The position numbers and the translations under genes were made by a program. This document shows, piece by piece, positions 11,990 to 24,273 of a stretch of 64,000 bases of DNA; positions within the stretch are counted from its first letter, which is position 1; each line of letters opens with the position of its first letter. Source of the DNA: Tulasnella sp. 424 (lineage: Eukaryota > Basidiomycota > Agaricomycetes > Cantharellales > Tulasnellaceae); NCBI GenBank assembly GCA_019633425.1, contig WSUB01000031.1, positions 62,001 to 126,000 on the forward strand, read 5' to 3'. Under the pieces are notes generated by a model. The model was not told where the DNA came from. It did not search any database and saw only the letters and a list, made by a program, of their open reading frames with translations.

Positions 11990-14188
11990 GACACCATCGC
12001 TCAGCGTTCACGACTCCTCTCTGTAAGCATTGGGATCAGCTTACTTCGGAAGAAGGCGCGTATTTGGGGGCACGGCGTCTGTTAGAGGTCCAATCCAGCT
12101 GAGAATCGGGGTATTAGCTTGCCGCTGAGCTGGTTCGTAGGGGAACAAGCTTACGTGCTGATAGGACGGTCATACCGGGTCAGCAACGAAGGAAGTGTTG
12201 GGCTTAATGAGATGCCTGATATAAAGAGTTATTTGGTAAGCTCTTTAAGAAAACGTTCTGGCCGAAGGATGCCCACCTGGGGGGTCGAAAGCCTTCTGTG
12301 CGATTGGTTCGCCAGGATGTTGCATTCAAGATCAGGATCACACGCGAGAGTACAGGCAACGAGGTTCTGGTTGTGGGGTACTTTCATAAGCTGGGATGGG
12401 AAGGACCAAAGAGGTGTAAGGGGGAATAGCACTCCACCCAGCGACAGGGGAGTAGAATTGAGTGAGTCGAGCCAATGACTTCAAGAGAGCGTTGGGTTTT
12501 ATGAAAGAGCTGGAAGGGCCATGAGAGTCACAGAATATTCTTTGTTTCGATGTGGACTGCACTGGGGTCTCATGTGAGCGAAGCACCCTTAGTGTTATCC
12601 GCGATTTAGGAAAAATACGTTTTCTGCAATTTCCCGCCCTTCATGATCAATAACCGCGGAGAACATGGGAAGTCTTGCGGTCAGATTTTCTGGCAAAGCA
12701 TTCTCTACTGCGAGGAATTGCAATCGATCCTCGTAAGGGGTCTCTTGGTGACCGCACTGTGCCCTCGACGATGCAGGCACGACAAACTTCTATAGATTGC
12801 GAAGTAAAGATTCTGGTTGCATTCTACAGTACTGTTCCCGTATCAACCTCGACGCATCTATAGCCACTCGTAGATGGGAACGCGCACTTGGATTCCATCG
12901 CCCAAATCTCCCTCAACCTCCCTGTACAGAGACATTTTCTGTTCCCCCGACAACACAAGGATACAGGGTTACATGGTCATTCTTACAGTATAGAACACTC
13001 TGCCACGTCAGTCACCAAAGCTCCTGGTTTATTATGGGCTCGAATGAGTTGTGGCGATGGTAAGTTTCGTGGCAACTTGGGGGGATGTAGCTGCGGCGGG
13101 GTCTGTGGTTCACTACTTCCCTCGATTAGAAATGAATGACCAGCAGCTCCGTACATATAGAACATGTTTCCTGCCCGAACTTTAATTCATTGGGCTTCGA
13201 CCGATCGAATCCGGCAAGATGGTGTACAGCCACGACGGAAATGGTGGGGTTCCTGAGAGTACAATCACTTGCACAAGCCCGTGCAACCCAACGCTGGGAT
13301 CCGACTTTAGGGCGGCGGACAACGGGATTACACGTGGGTTTCTTCCTAGGCACGTGGGGCCAGCGCGACGGTGCACAGACTTATGCGTCAGTGTACGCGA
13401 ATTCGTAAGTTTGGCCCATGCTTTCGTCTCCCCGACTTCCTCCCCTTCGGCTTCCCATTATCTATGGCAGAAAGCAACTGTCTCTTTGGTACGTACGGTG
13501 ATGGGATCGTGAACTGTTCCAAAACAGCATGTTTCCCTCCTGTTTTGTCTTCTACGCGCACGGTCGCGTCGTCAACGCAATTCATTCAGTGGCTTAGCTA
13601 TTCCCGGGGTAGCCGTCGCAGGGAAGTGGTTTATCACGTGATCAAGAGCACCAGGCGTTAGCCTCGTTGCGTCGATGGGAGCGTCCTCTCAGGGCCAATC
13701 GGATTATTAAATTGGAGGATGAGGCCGTCTCTGACCGTGGCGGGAACCAATCAACTCCCAAAGGTCTGAGCTGTTGATCACTGAGCCCGTCTGTACCCAT
13801 GTCCTCGGTCCCCACTGCCTTCCAAGTCTTGATTCTTATCCTTTCCAGTATCAGATCTTGTCGGAGTCTAATTTCGATCTGCAATGCGCAAGCCGCGCGG
13901 ATGAGGCTACGGGGGCGATGCATTTGCTATGCGTCTCTTCCTTTCGGTGGCTGCCATCGCCCATATTTACCCAGCCTGTTCCCGATGAGATCACCCATCT
14001 CTCTGATATAAATGAGGCAAAGATTAAGGCCCCTTCTACAGAGAACTCCATCCGCCTCCTCGAACTAAGAATTTCTCGTTCGCAACCTCTCACACACTCG
14101 ACTCATTCTTCGCGGCTGTTAGCACGCATTCCACAACTTGTTTCCGCACCAATCACCTTGCTTTTAGTCTTCTTTAGTATATTCCATC
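11990..14188. other. Intergenic region upstream of copy 3 and the small 14.2-kb gene
   Basis: No recognisable gene. The 61-codon minus-strand frame at 12595-12780 has a protein-like composition but no known motif and no splice partners. It may be a relic or chance. A TATAAAG near 12220 has no supported gene behind it. Confidence 0.45.
14007..14013 (+). promoter_or_regulatory. TATA box of the small gene at 14189
   Basis: TATAAAT lies 176 bp before the ATG at 14189. Between them is a pyrimidine-rich stretch ending in TTCCATC just before the ATG, the usual look of a basidiomycete leader. Confidence 0.45.
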
Positions 14189-14422
14189 ATGGACCAGATT
14201 CCGAAAGAGGAAGAGGAATGCCCGTAAGTAGTTTCCACATCTGGCGATCACTGCATCGAACTTACAGCTCTCTCGCATAGGTACGTTTTCGCACCAGAGA
14301 CTCGCGGCAAACCTTATGTGCCAACCGCAACAGTACGGCCGGCCGGAGAACAGAATGAAGCTAGTACTGCTTCACCTTCAACTGGCTTTGTGGCCACTAT
14401 CAAACGTGCGCTCTTGGGGTGA
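14189..14422 (+). CDS. Small two-exon protein of unknown function
   Basis: Exon 1 (14189-14223) and exon 2 (14281-14422) are separated by a 57-bp intron with GTAAGT donor and CATAG acceptor. They join in phase to give 58 residues: MDQIPKEEEECP, then YVFAPETRGKPYVPTATVRP, and an end in VATIKRALLG. The N-terminus is acidic, the middle is Pro/Thr/Ser-rich, and the C-terminus is a short basic amphipathic stretch. There is no signal peptide and no membrane segment. I do not recognise the family. Support comes from the TATA box at 14007, the leader sequence, a good donor and acceptor, and a clean stop. It sits between copies 3 and 4 of the WW-like family, on the opposite strand to both. Confidence 0.5.
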
Positions 14423-15230
14423 CGAGGAGGGAAATTCCCACAACCACGATCCAGAGGACCTTTCGCATTTCTTCTTTATACCTCGTCTGGTGTTTATCTT
14501 TACCTTTGGTCTGACTGTGTGTGCTTTTGCGTCTGTATAATGTAACTGTAATTTTTGTGGAAACGATGCCATATCTTATGAATGACGCTTGGTCCTGAGG
14601 TAGAATCAGTCCAAGTTGTCGGGGCGGCTTCCCTTGATAAAGCCTCTAAGTCTGCAGGTCTTGCTATTGTGATGCAGTCGCGGTGCCTGAACCTTGATGA
14701 ACTCTCGGTCCTGAAGCTAAAAAGGCCAAAACTCTGTCAGTCCTGATCGACAAACTCGCGAGATTGGCCAAACCGGACGACTGGTTGCAGCAGCAGACGG
14801 CACCATCGTACACCACCCCGCCGAGCCTAATTCAGCATACATCATACAAAGGAGTATCAGGAAACAGAGCAAGACTATGCGGTGCGACATCCTCGAAAGC
14901 AAGTGGCACAACATAGGTAGGGAATCGGAGAGTGAGAGATTAAGTGAGAGGAGTGAAGCCAGAACGTAATTCGGAAGGGGTAACCGCGTGGCCAAGCCAG
15001 AGTGGAGTGGGCAAGCGATTAGCCGAACCATGTAGGAAGAATTAAGTAGCTCTCGGGTGGTTGCATGGCGCGACAGCGCGGCAAGCAAACAGCCGGGAGA
15101 TGGGGAAGGGGCTCCAAAAAATACATCGAACTAAGCACTATGGTCATCGAATTACCGTGCTCATGGGCCAACAATGGTAGGCTTCATGGACCTGGCACAC
15201 GACGAGGCAAGCCGATCGTCAGGGCCAGGG
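14423..15230. other. Intergenic region, 3' flank of copy 4
   Basis: No gene supported. A plus-strand frame ending at 14540 has a hydrophobic end but cannot be joined in phase to the small gene upstream. A 123-codon minus-strand frame at 14717-15088 shows no family motif. Confidence 0.45.
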
Positions 15231-17066
15231 CTAGACGGGGAAGCGGAAAAATGACAAAGCTAGCAGGATGAGCATGACAGGAATAGCGCCCGCTACGGCC
15301 ACTTTATCCCACTGATGGGTGCCTTGGTTATGGGTGGTTATCTCCGTCACGAGCGCCACCTGGAGGAAGACTATTCCCCAGACGGTCAATGCCCGCGGAA
15401 GCGAGAGGACAACGCTCAGCCCGCGTAACCCATAGCGGTAGTTTTCGGCGTAGCTTATGTACGCGCTCTGAAAAAGATGGGTTAGCCAAAAACCTGTCCT
15501 AACACCTCGCAGATCTCGGCTCATAGGATACGAACAATGTCGGCTGCGGTGGCCAGGCCACCTCGTTGGTGAACCCGATGGAGTAGAATACTCAATACAG
15601 CAGCTACTCCGGCGGTTGAGGGTACGACTATTTGGAATACGGACACGGGCACTTGGGTCACGACCATGAGGGCGATGCTTGCGCTGCGAAAGAAGACGAT
15701 TCATCGCGCAGGTTACCCACCAGGAACCTTCACGGCAATGGGGCTGCCCCGAAGGTCGGAAGATGTAATTGACTTACATCACCGTGGCTATGCTCTTCGC
15801 GTCCCAGAAATGAATAGAAGGCGCCAGGCAGGTTTTAACATTGTCCTCTATGAGGAACCCCAGAAGAGGACTTACGATCAATGCCATGAGTTCCCACTCC
15901 CTCCGAAGCTCATCAAACAACGTATGCCAATGTCTTTGATACACTATGCGGCCGTTCCAAAGCGCCGTCATTCTCGCAAATAGTTGGCGGGGCATGTTGA
16001 AACAGGCTAGCTCGGCAAACCGCAACTTCAACGAACGACGAGCTTGCGCGAATGAGTATTCTTCAAGGCCCTGGAGCCTATCCAGCCGAGGATGCTTCAG
16101 ACCGTACCCGTTAATGTGTCTTACTCGTGCTACAGGAGGGTGGTCAGCCTAGCCAAGTTCCTTTGTCGTGGTCCACAAATGGCGCATCGTACTGATGGAG
16201 GCCCAGATACGGGCTAAACGGAAAGCGGGAAAACACAGTAAACTAATTAGATGCATTATATTAGCGAGTGGTGGAGGCGCACCTATTGAGGAAGTCTTAT
16301 AAGCAGATTGAGCGGGAGCACCAGATGAGTCTATAAACAGCCCGGCACGAAGATTCATGACTTCCGCTCCAATCTCAATTACTCAAGTCGTCCTTCTCTC
16401 ACTTTGAAACCCCTCAATAAGAGACAAGTATTGGCGGCACTCCTTCGCGCTATACGGGAACGTAGATCCTGGTGCGGTCATGTCATCTAAGAGAAAGGGA
16501 CTCTCGGACCGATGGTACGTTCAAGCATAACTGGTGGTGCATTACCAACGGCCCCATGTCGCAAAATATTTTTCAACTCCTCTTCGGCCGCGCCATCGAC
16601 GGCGCGATGGCATGGGAAATAGTCCATATGGGTCCAATACTCCGGCATCAACGCCGATTCTGGTCCCGTCGGGCAGTCAGGTGCTCAAGCAGTTGGGAAG
16701 AACAGGTTAAGGGAAAATAACTCACTCAGCTGCGCCTGCGAGCTGACCTGCCCAATACCTATCTTATCAGCTTTGACATCCTCTGTCCAGAATATCTGAC
16801 GGGTAGGATGATTAACGACATAGTACTCAAGTGCACCCGAAGTCGGCGTCTCAGGAGCTTCCTGACTAGTGTTGAAAAAGATTTCAACGTCTTGTCGGTC
16901 TTCTATGTTTTCACGAACGTTTTCGTATGCTTTGTCGATGAGAGTTGCGACCACAGGTTTTCGTGGGTCGGCGTGACTAACTATCTTCCGGTCACCGTCA
17001 CTCCAGTACGAATCGCCTTCCGGTGTGACGTGGGAATCCCACCCAGCGGGAAGCTCGCCGTTATGC
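15231..17066 (-). CDS. WW-like protein with membrane tail, copy 4
   Basis: Fourth paralogue. From the 5' side the exons encode GELPAGWDSHVTPEGDSYW, then IVSHADPRKP where a second WW Trp would be. EYYVVNHPTRQIFW, EYWTHMDYFPCHR and a DMTAPGSTFPYSAKEC-type exon follow. Next come RHINGYGLKHPRLDRLQGL and ALWNGRIVYQRHW. The membrane part includes VFQIVVPSTAGVAAVLSILL, and the final exon has a YRYGLRGLSVVLSLPRALTVW block and VAVAGAIPVMLILLALSFF. The junction LATAADI, then an intron, then the last exon, is the same as in the other copies. The first coding exon begins after a TAG acceptor near 17067 or further upstream, and no ATG was found in the open frame. No internal stop was found in the exons I could chain. 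Confidence 0.72.
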
Positions 17067-20000
17067 CTACGTAAGAACGCTTTATTAGGTGATCACGTGA
17101 GGACAGACTCTTCTTACTCGACAACTGTCCAACCATCACTCAAACGGGGTACAACGTCAAGTACCGGCTCATCACCCCTAGTCGTCCAAATGTGAGCAAT
17201 GGAAAAAGAGAAGCCAGAGTTTAGCTCACTGTCCTAGAGGACGGTTATACTTCATGTTTTTAGAAGGCAGAACCGGAATCAACCGGACACCTTTCCAAAC
17301 ACGGACACGAAATGGTATTAATTTCTGGGGAATGGTCCTTGGAACTGGGGAACATTATAAATACCGCGGAAAAGGGCGTTCTTTAGGCTTTCCATTGTCC
17401 TTCTGTAGCCCTCGAGAAGATGGGGGAGACACAAGGGAGAGAGAATTGTAGGGGAGCGGTAAGTGGCTCTCGAAGAGCATCGTTTATACACTCGTGAGGG
17501 CCTATATAGAATACCGAAGACAGAGAATTCTCAGCGAACCAGTGGGAAAGGATTTCTAAGTTTTAAGTGCAAGTGCACCCAGACTCTTATCAGTGCAGGC
17601 GCATCGTTAAGGTTTGTAGCCCGGTAGTGACCCCTGATCATATAGCGCAGCTTGTGGAGTAGAATACGGCTGAATTCCCTCATCGAATGCTCGGCTCCGA
17701 GAAGAAAGATAGATGTTTTCTCTTTCTACGGTTCCTCTCATCAATTGTCCAAGGAACGACCTCGATGACGTCACTCACCCCTATCCCTATATATATATAT
17801 AAAGGTCCGGCCCTGCGGTGACCGAAGCCGCAAAACCCTTCCCCACGGCGGAATTTGACCGTTAAGTAGCGGATGCTTGACTATATGCAGTTTGTCGTTA
17901 AATCGCGCATGTCCATTCACTCGCATATTATATCAATCGGACAGGTGTTGAAAGATGGCACGCTTGCGGCAGGTTGCTGCCCTTGCTAATTAATTAATTT
18001 AGCGACAGTGAGCAGTCGAGTAATCCGACTTGGCCAGTGTTTCTCAAGGCGGGCGGTGAATTGCCACCTTCAAGTATGCTCAATCCTCGACATCTTGGCC
18101 CAAAGGCAAGTTTGGGACGGACTGCGAGGCCCAATCGCAGAGAGCCATTAACCCACAACTGACTAATCAAATACCGAGAGTAAGTGGAGGCCGGGCGACG
18201 ACTCTCGCTCGACTCCCAAACTCAATTCCCATGCGAAGTTACAGCGGTTCTGGAGTTGAATCAATGTCCTCGAAGTTTCCAAAGGTAGTGGTGAAGAGAC
18301 AGACACCGATGTGGAATGATGGGAAGATCTGTGCGTTGAGACGAGCTGTGATACAATGAAAGGGGGATTTCTCGCTCCCACCCGCCAACTCCAGCTCGAC
18401 CCCTGTCGTAGCGTCGACTGATTGAAAAGCTAGAGGCTTGCTTGGAGATATGTTCTGGATTACTCCAGGCAACTTTGATGAGGAATCGGCGTTTAGGAGC
18501 TTAGACCAGAAGATCAGCTGAACCGCCTCCTCTGACGTTGGGATCACTCCTATCACAAGAATAGCGACGTCCGATCTGGAGCCTTCTAGTAGCTCATAAA
18601 TATCTGGAATAGGAGTCACGAACAAGGGATTCGCCCAAGAATCTCCGCGAACAGCTCTCTGAGAGCTAAGCTTACGAAATCAGGAGGTTAATTCCGTGGC
18701 CCGGGCTAGTTGAAGGGTAAAGATTATGAACCTTCTAAAAACAACAAGAGAGGTTTGGAAGTGGACTACTTGTACAAGTCCATAGGCACAAGTACCTATG
18801 CTTGTCAACCGAAGAGTCGACAATGGGTTAGTTCTTTAAACCGGTCTTGCCCCGCCGGCTGTTGGCTGCCTCTGGAAACACTTTATTCCCCCAGTCCTCG
18901 TCTCGATTGGGATTGGAGCATTCAAGGTGACTGACACTGTAACATCCGTCGGGTGAGTCCAAACCTCCTCACACACCGTGATGGCTTGCTGTACTCGTCT
19001 CTCAATTCCACATATATTAAGTACCGTCTATTCTATGGGATGTAGCTACTTCGAATTAATGGCAGCTGGCGAGGGTGTACACTGGGTGTACTCGGAAACT
19101 GCGCGACGAGTTCTGAGAGACACGTACTCCGGCTGAAACGCCCTCATGATCGGGCAACGAGGGATCTACTCATCTTAACCGGGAATATATCATTCTAACC
19201 CCACCTGACCACCCCTTGCAATGTTGTGGTTTTTCCCCCTTGGAATACAGGTTATCCCGTATCGGGCAGCTCTTTGGTCAAGGTCTGGTTTTTTCGGCAT
19301 ACCGGAGGCGGGAAATACCATTTCTAAATCCCTGAGGAAAAATTTCAGTCAAATGGAACTTCCTCAATAAGGCAGTCTTGGGACTCGGAAGTTTCACCCA
19401 CTCCATGCACCTGGTCCTTATTGTCCAACCTGCCAGCTGTCAGGGCCGCTCACGGAAGCCGCTGGATAGAAATCGGAAGGTTAGAATACTGAGCCTAAAC
19501 GTGGATCTTTTACGAAAGCATCATAAACGAGCAATATGTGGATTCAATTGCAACCTCTAGAATAACCGAATGGCTCGCTGCCGTAATAGGGTCGGGTGAA
19601 TACAGGTGGCGTCCCCAGCTCTCACTCGCTTCCCTCTGTGTCCCTTGGCCAGCCCAAAAGAAATTCCTTCACCACTCCACGGTAATTTGAAATATGAAAG
19701 GGTTGTTGCCACGTATATATGTACGCATCGAGGCCGAGCCAGTATGGAACACTCACCCAATCTAAGCGCCCGGACCAAACACAAAAATTTGACGACGGCG
19801 CATGCACCTACCTCGTGGAAGCAGTTTTCCGGTTAGCAGAGGTACTGACTCGTAATCGCAGAACAGACTTTGGAGAACACAGGTTTCCCCGTATGGTACC
19901 GGACAAATGAGCCGCAGCAGGTCAAGATACAACCGTCTTCCGCCGCGTCTCCAAAAGAAAGCGCGCGCCTGTGAATTACAAGGCAGACTGGAGGCTTCAA

Positions 20001-23000
20001 CACACTATGGTCAAAAATTTGAGATTCGAGGTTCCGCTCGGGAAGTGCCCGTGGGCTTCTTTCTCGGTCGCCAGATACCCTTCAAGTTCCCGATGCGATG
20101 TTACTGGTACGTAACTCCGAACGCAGGATTCGTGGACTTGCAACACGACTGTATATGTATTACGTTTGGTAGAAAGTTGCATGCCAGGATGAGAGATGTT
20201 CTAGGCAAGCGATGCAGATTCTCGTACGTTTGAGATGTGCCAGGGAGCTCAAGTTGTCCTCCGAGTCTCATGAACAAGTCCCGTATCTTGACCTTCCTCA
20301 CGAACAACCACGTAAATCGTACAGAGATTCTTCTTGCTGGGCGCTTTGGAACTGACGGCATTGGCTGTGTCGTCAGCGAACCAATAGAAACTCTCTCAGA
20401 GGTGACATGACGTAGATATGTCAATTAATGATCAATCACTAATACTAGAATTTTTATAAGGCCTCCAGTCCTTCAGCTCTTCGACGAGCGATTGCCAATG
20501 TGGTCCACTTTGCTAGTGTGGGAACTTCTCCTTTGCCCTCTCACGGGTGTGCATTCATAGACACTTTATCCCAGAGGAGTGGTTCAGCTAGCTGGAAGCT
20601 GTTAGCGGTATTTAGGAAAACCGAATGGTAAAAGGTGGGTATGACTCTATAGCTTGTATTTTAGAAAAGTGTATTGAAGTGCATTCGTGGAGCGGGTTCC
20701 GCAGCCACCCTAATGCTGCGATGCGGCTCTTAAGGTCCACTCTGGGACCAGCCCTTAGCGTAAGCCCTACTTGCCCCACAGCGGGGGCTATCCGCACTCT
20801 TTCGAAGTCCCTGCTCAATGAATCCGGTCCCACACAATCGGAAGCCGGAGAAATCAAAATCAAGTCGAACATTCACCTAAACTCCGACCGATGGAGTGGG
20901 CTGCCGTCGTCGGTTAGAACGGAGCTCGAGTATCGTAGTCTACACCGAGCCTAATATATCCTGTAATCGTTATTCCCCAACGGCTCGAAGCAATTCATGA
21001 ACTGAGTTTGGACACAACGTGTTAGAATCTCTGGACTTCTCTTCGAAAACATCCACTAATGGAGCTTTGGAATACTAAAAGGTGTGTGGTGCTTTTCCCC
21101 ATTTGGGCGGACTTGGAAAGATGAGTCTTTTAGAGTAGTGTCCGATCACTTCGAAATCAGCCAGGCTCCATCGGCGTCGAAGGATGGATGAGGTGTTTAC
21201 AGGTCCACCGGTTTCGAAGGGCTTCCCTTCTAACTGCAGCACTGACCACCAACATCCCGAAAGGGGCGAGCCGGTCCGACACCCAATAGACAAGTGATCG
21301 ACGAACTGAAAATGATAGGATTGACGTAGCTAGAATTAAGATGCCAGTAATTTTAAATGGCCAGTAATCTATAGCTATTGGTGCTTACGTCCCAGGGGAA
21401 CTCCGTGTACTAGGCGCGATATTCTAAATGGAAGAGAGTAGTACGTGGATGAATACCCGCCCCCCGCTCTCCTAAAGGACGAAACGAACCTACTGCATCC
21501 AGTAGAATACTCAAAGATGGGCCCACAGGCCAGCGTATTGGTAACCAGATCCATCCGTTGTCGTGAAGTATGCTAATCCCGCTGTGTGAAATTTTCTCAA
21601 TCGAGGCGATCAGACTCACTTGCACTGTGGGCACGCTCAGCATCCTCGCCCCATTGTTCAAATTCCTCCCACAAGAACATTCGATGTGAATTCTAGAAGA
21701 ATACGGACCGAATCCGTTATTACACTTGCTGACCGTATGCTTGTTTAGTCGGTGCATATTGAGTCTCAGACGAGATGCCCGTTTGTCACGCATGTCATCT
21801 CAATACATTGGCCGGGTCGATTGCATCGTGTTTTCATTTCACGAAGTCAGTGACCAGGTTACCCAACTTTTACATAAGATCCTGTTGGCGATGCGTCGAC
21901 GGCGGCATGTGATAAGACCGCCCCGCATTCAACGTTAAACATCGCACCATATAGAACATGGGCCCATACTAGCAATGTGCAAATTGGTCATTTCTTGGAC
22001 CTCAGATTGGTGTAGCAGCGTTCTTTGCGGAGCGATAATCTGGTTGAGTCACGAGTACTTAACCTACGTCTAGGCCAGTCGGGGACTATTTCCCTAGCCA
22101 TGCTTCCACCTCGAGGGCACTGTAAGCTGTTGGCTGGCCGTGACGTAGCTGTCGCGAGCATTCGGTGAACAGACACTCACGCCCTGAAGTCAGGTGCACA
22201 CCAATACCTCCGCTGAGGTAAGTAAACAGGGACAACCAGTACCAGAGATCATTCTACATTGATAGAACGGGACACATTTTGCTTCCATTGGTGCAGAACG
22301 ACTGTACGTAGTGGCCAATGGAAATTAAATGAGCTCCTCGGTAATCAGATTCGACAAGGGTCAAAACAGGTTGAAATTGGGCAAGTGGGCCAGAATTACA
22401 CTAGTATGGAGGAAACCAATCGGCTGTGCTGTTTTCTCGCTTGCAATAGATATGCAAGTCACCGATAAATAAGGAAATGCATGTCTCAGGCGGTGGCTTG
22501 AAGACATGGAATCAATTGCGCGCCCTGGTTGACATATTCAAGCGAGTAAATTTCGATGGCGATATACCTGGAAATCAAGAAATCCCATTTATTTCCCCGA
22601 CGATAGATGCCAACAGCGAACAGGGTAGATAGTCGGCCGATTAATGTCTCAATGGTAACTCGCACGTCGTAGCTATCGTCTCTTTTATTCCCGCAGGCAA
22701 TGCTACGAATCCTTCTCCACCACGCATCCACGGCAATGATTATAGTCGTAGCGCTTGCCCGAACGTCAAATCGCTTTGCTCTTTAATTGGGCAATGTATG
22801 CCAAATCTACTCATTGAGGCGTCTACCCGGGAACGGTGCTCGATCTCATTTCGAAATTACCGGAAGACGACGGATTCTGTTGGGGGAGAGGATTTCTCGT
22901 AATCACCAATTGACGGAACGTACAAGTTTATTCCTTGATATCATTTAACGGAGCGCTCAAGACATGCACGTGTCCCAACAGAAGCTTTGTTGATATCTGG

Positions 23001-24273
23001 CTTGCTTGGACCAAAGTTAGACTTGCCCTTGTTAGAGGAGCCCATCCTTTACCACTCTTACAGATTCTCTGATTTTACTCAGCCGACTTCTGCACTGGAT
23101 GCGTTCCCTTTCAACCTAGCCGCTTTGGGGGCTTAATCTTCTTGTGGGTTGTGTTTCTTTTAGCGTAAATTGGGGGTTTCCCAGACAGTCGCGTGCCCAA
23201 ACGGCTTGCCAAAGTCGGAACACGGGAATCCGAGGTTTTTTGAGGCGTGAGCTCAGTCGAGCTGCCGGGTGTTGGATCCTCCCGAAACTAGTTGTGGTCC
23301 GAACTTGACTCCCGCCGGCATGCCTTCTACAGAGAAAACACGTGCACTTTCCGTTATAACCAATCGAAGTACCCGCAAAATTAAAAAAAGGCCTTCATGC
23401 GATCATAGGCCGCGTGGTCCTGCGGGATTTCGTCAAATCCGATTTATCTTTCATCGGGACCCCGTCCCGCGGACCTGATATCTGAGGCCCCATGAAAATT
23501 AATTAACGCTGGCCATGTTTCGATCTCAGACGAAGGCCAAAGATGTGCCTGGACCATCTACAGTCTCTCATTGGAGGACTTCCCGCAGACAAATCGCAAC
23601 ACTCGACACTTGATAGTTCAAACCCTTGGAATCACAGACCCTAGGTGCATCGCCATCTCACTAAGACCGTCACCTCGCGCGACACTCCCATACCTCACAT
23701 CCCGCCCTCCAAATGTGAAGAAAAGATTGTCATGTTAGTTGGGCAGGTAATTCTGAGGTTAACCTGTGAGGTTGTATGGTCTGAAACCCCAGGGAGCAAG
23801 TGGCGCCGGCCGAACGCAACTAGCAAGGGGGGTAGGGGGCCTTGCTAGATTTTAACAAGTATCAACGGGTGTCGCTGTGTCAAAGGAGGGTTCGCGGTCG
23901 GAAGGTGACCGATTAGGCAATCGTGTGGCTTTCCGCGCGAGTTCACCTCAGTTCACCCTGAGTACCAGAGAATCAACTGTCGTGATTTGTCTGCGGGAAG
24001 TCCTCCATTGCTTCGGCAGATTTCAGAAGGAACTGATCGGCAAATGCAGGTTTGAAGTCGCCGCCACAAACATGCCAATGGATATCAAACCAGCCATGCC
24101 AGCCACTCGCACGTTGCATACCTGCACCTATTACTTTACAAAAGACTACCCTAAACATTGCGGAAGACAGGTCGGGCATATCTATCCGGATGCATACAGT
24201 ATCATAATTCGGGGGGGAGTTGCTAAGTGTGCTCGATGCGGCAAGCGGCGGGCCCTCTCTACTTAAACCAATA
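17067..24273. other. 7-kb stretch with no convincing gene
   Basis: The longest gene-free interval in the window. I searched both strands for exon chains, transposase or reverse-transcriptase motifs and terminal repeats and saw none. TATA-like boxes occur near 17352 (TATAAATA) and 17790 (an alternating TA run), without genes behind them. Open frames at 21410-21793 (minus) and 23877-24266 (plus) look like chance. One frame at 18239-18625 is listed separately. Confidence 0.5.
18239..18625 (-). CDS. Unidentified 128-codon open frame, possible exon or relic
   Basis: The frame has a protein-like mix (for example DVAILVIGVIPTSEEAVQL and TGVELELAGGSEKSPFHC). It contains few rare residues and alternates hydrophobic and polar stretches as folded proteins do. 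I recognise no family and cannot join it to neighbouring exons. It may be a chance frame, one exon of an unseen gene, or a relic. Confidence 0.2.
   Translation of the reverse strand: MFVTPIPDIYELLEGSRSDVAILVIGVIPTSEEAVQLIFWSKLLNADSSSKLPGVIQNISPSKPLAFQSVDATTGVELELAGGSEKSPFHCITARLNAQIFPSFHIGVCLFTTTFGNFEDIDSTPEPL

Noticed and set aside
17780..17806. Alternating TA run as a promoter for WW-like copy 4
   Set aside because: It is about 700 bp from the first recognisable exon, and the sequence is simple enough to arise as a microsatellite.
21410..21793. 127-codon minus-strand open frame
   Set aside because: No family motif, no plausible start context, no splice partners; of a length expected by chance in this much sequence.
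23877..24266. 129-codon plus-strand open frame with a CxxC at its end
   Set aside because: Opens with GTG, shows no domain, and the single CxxC is not enough to call a zinc-binding protein.
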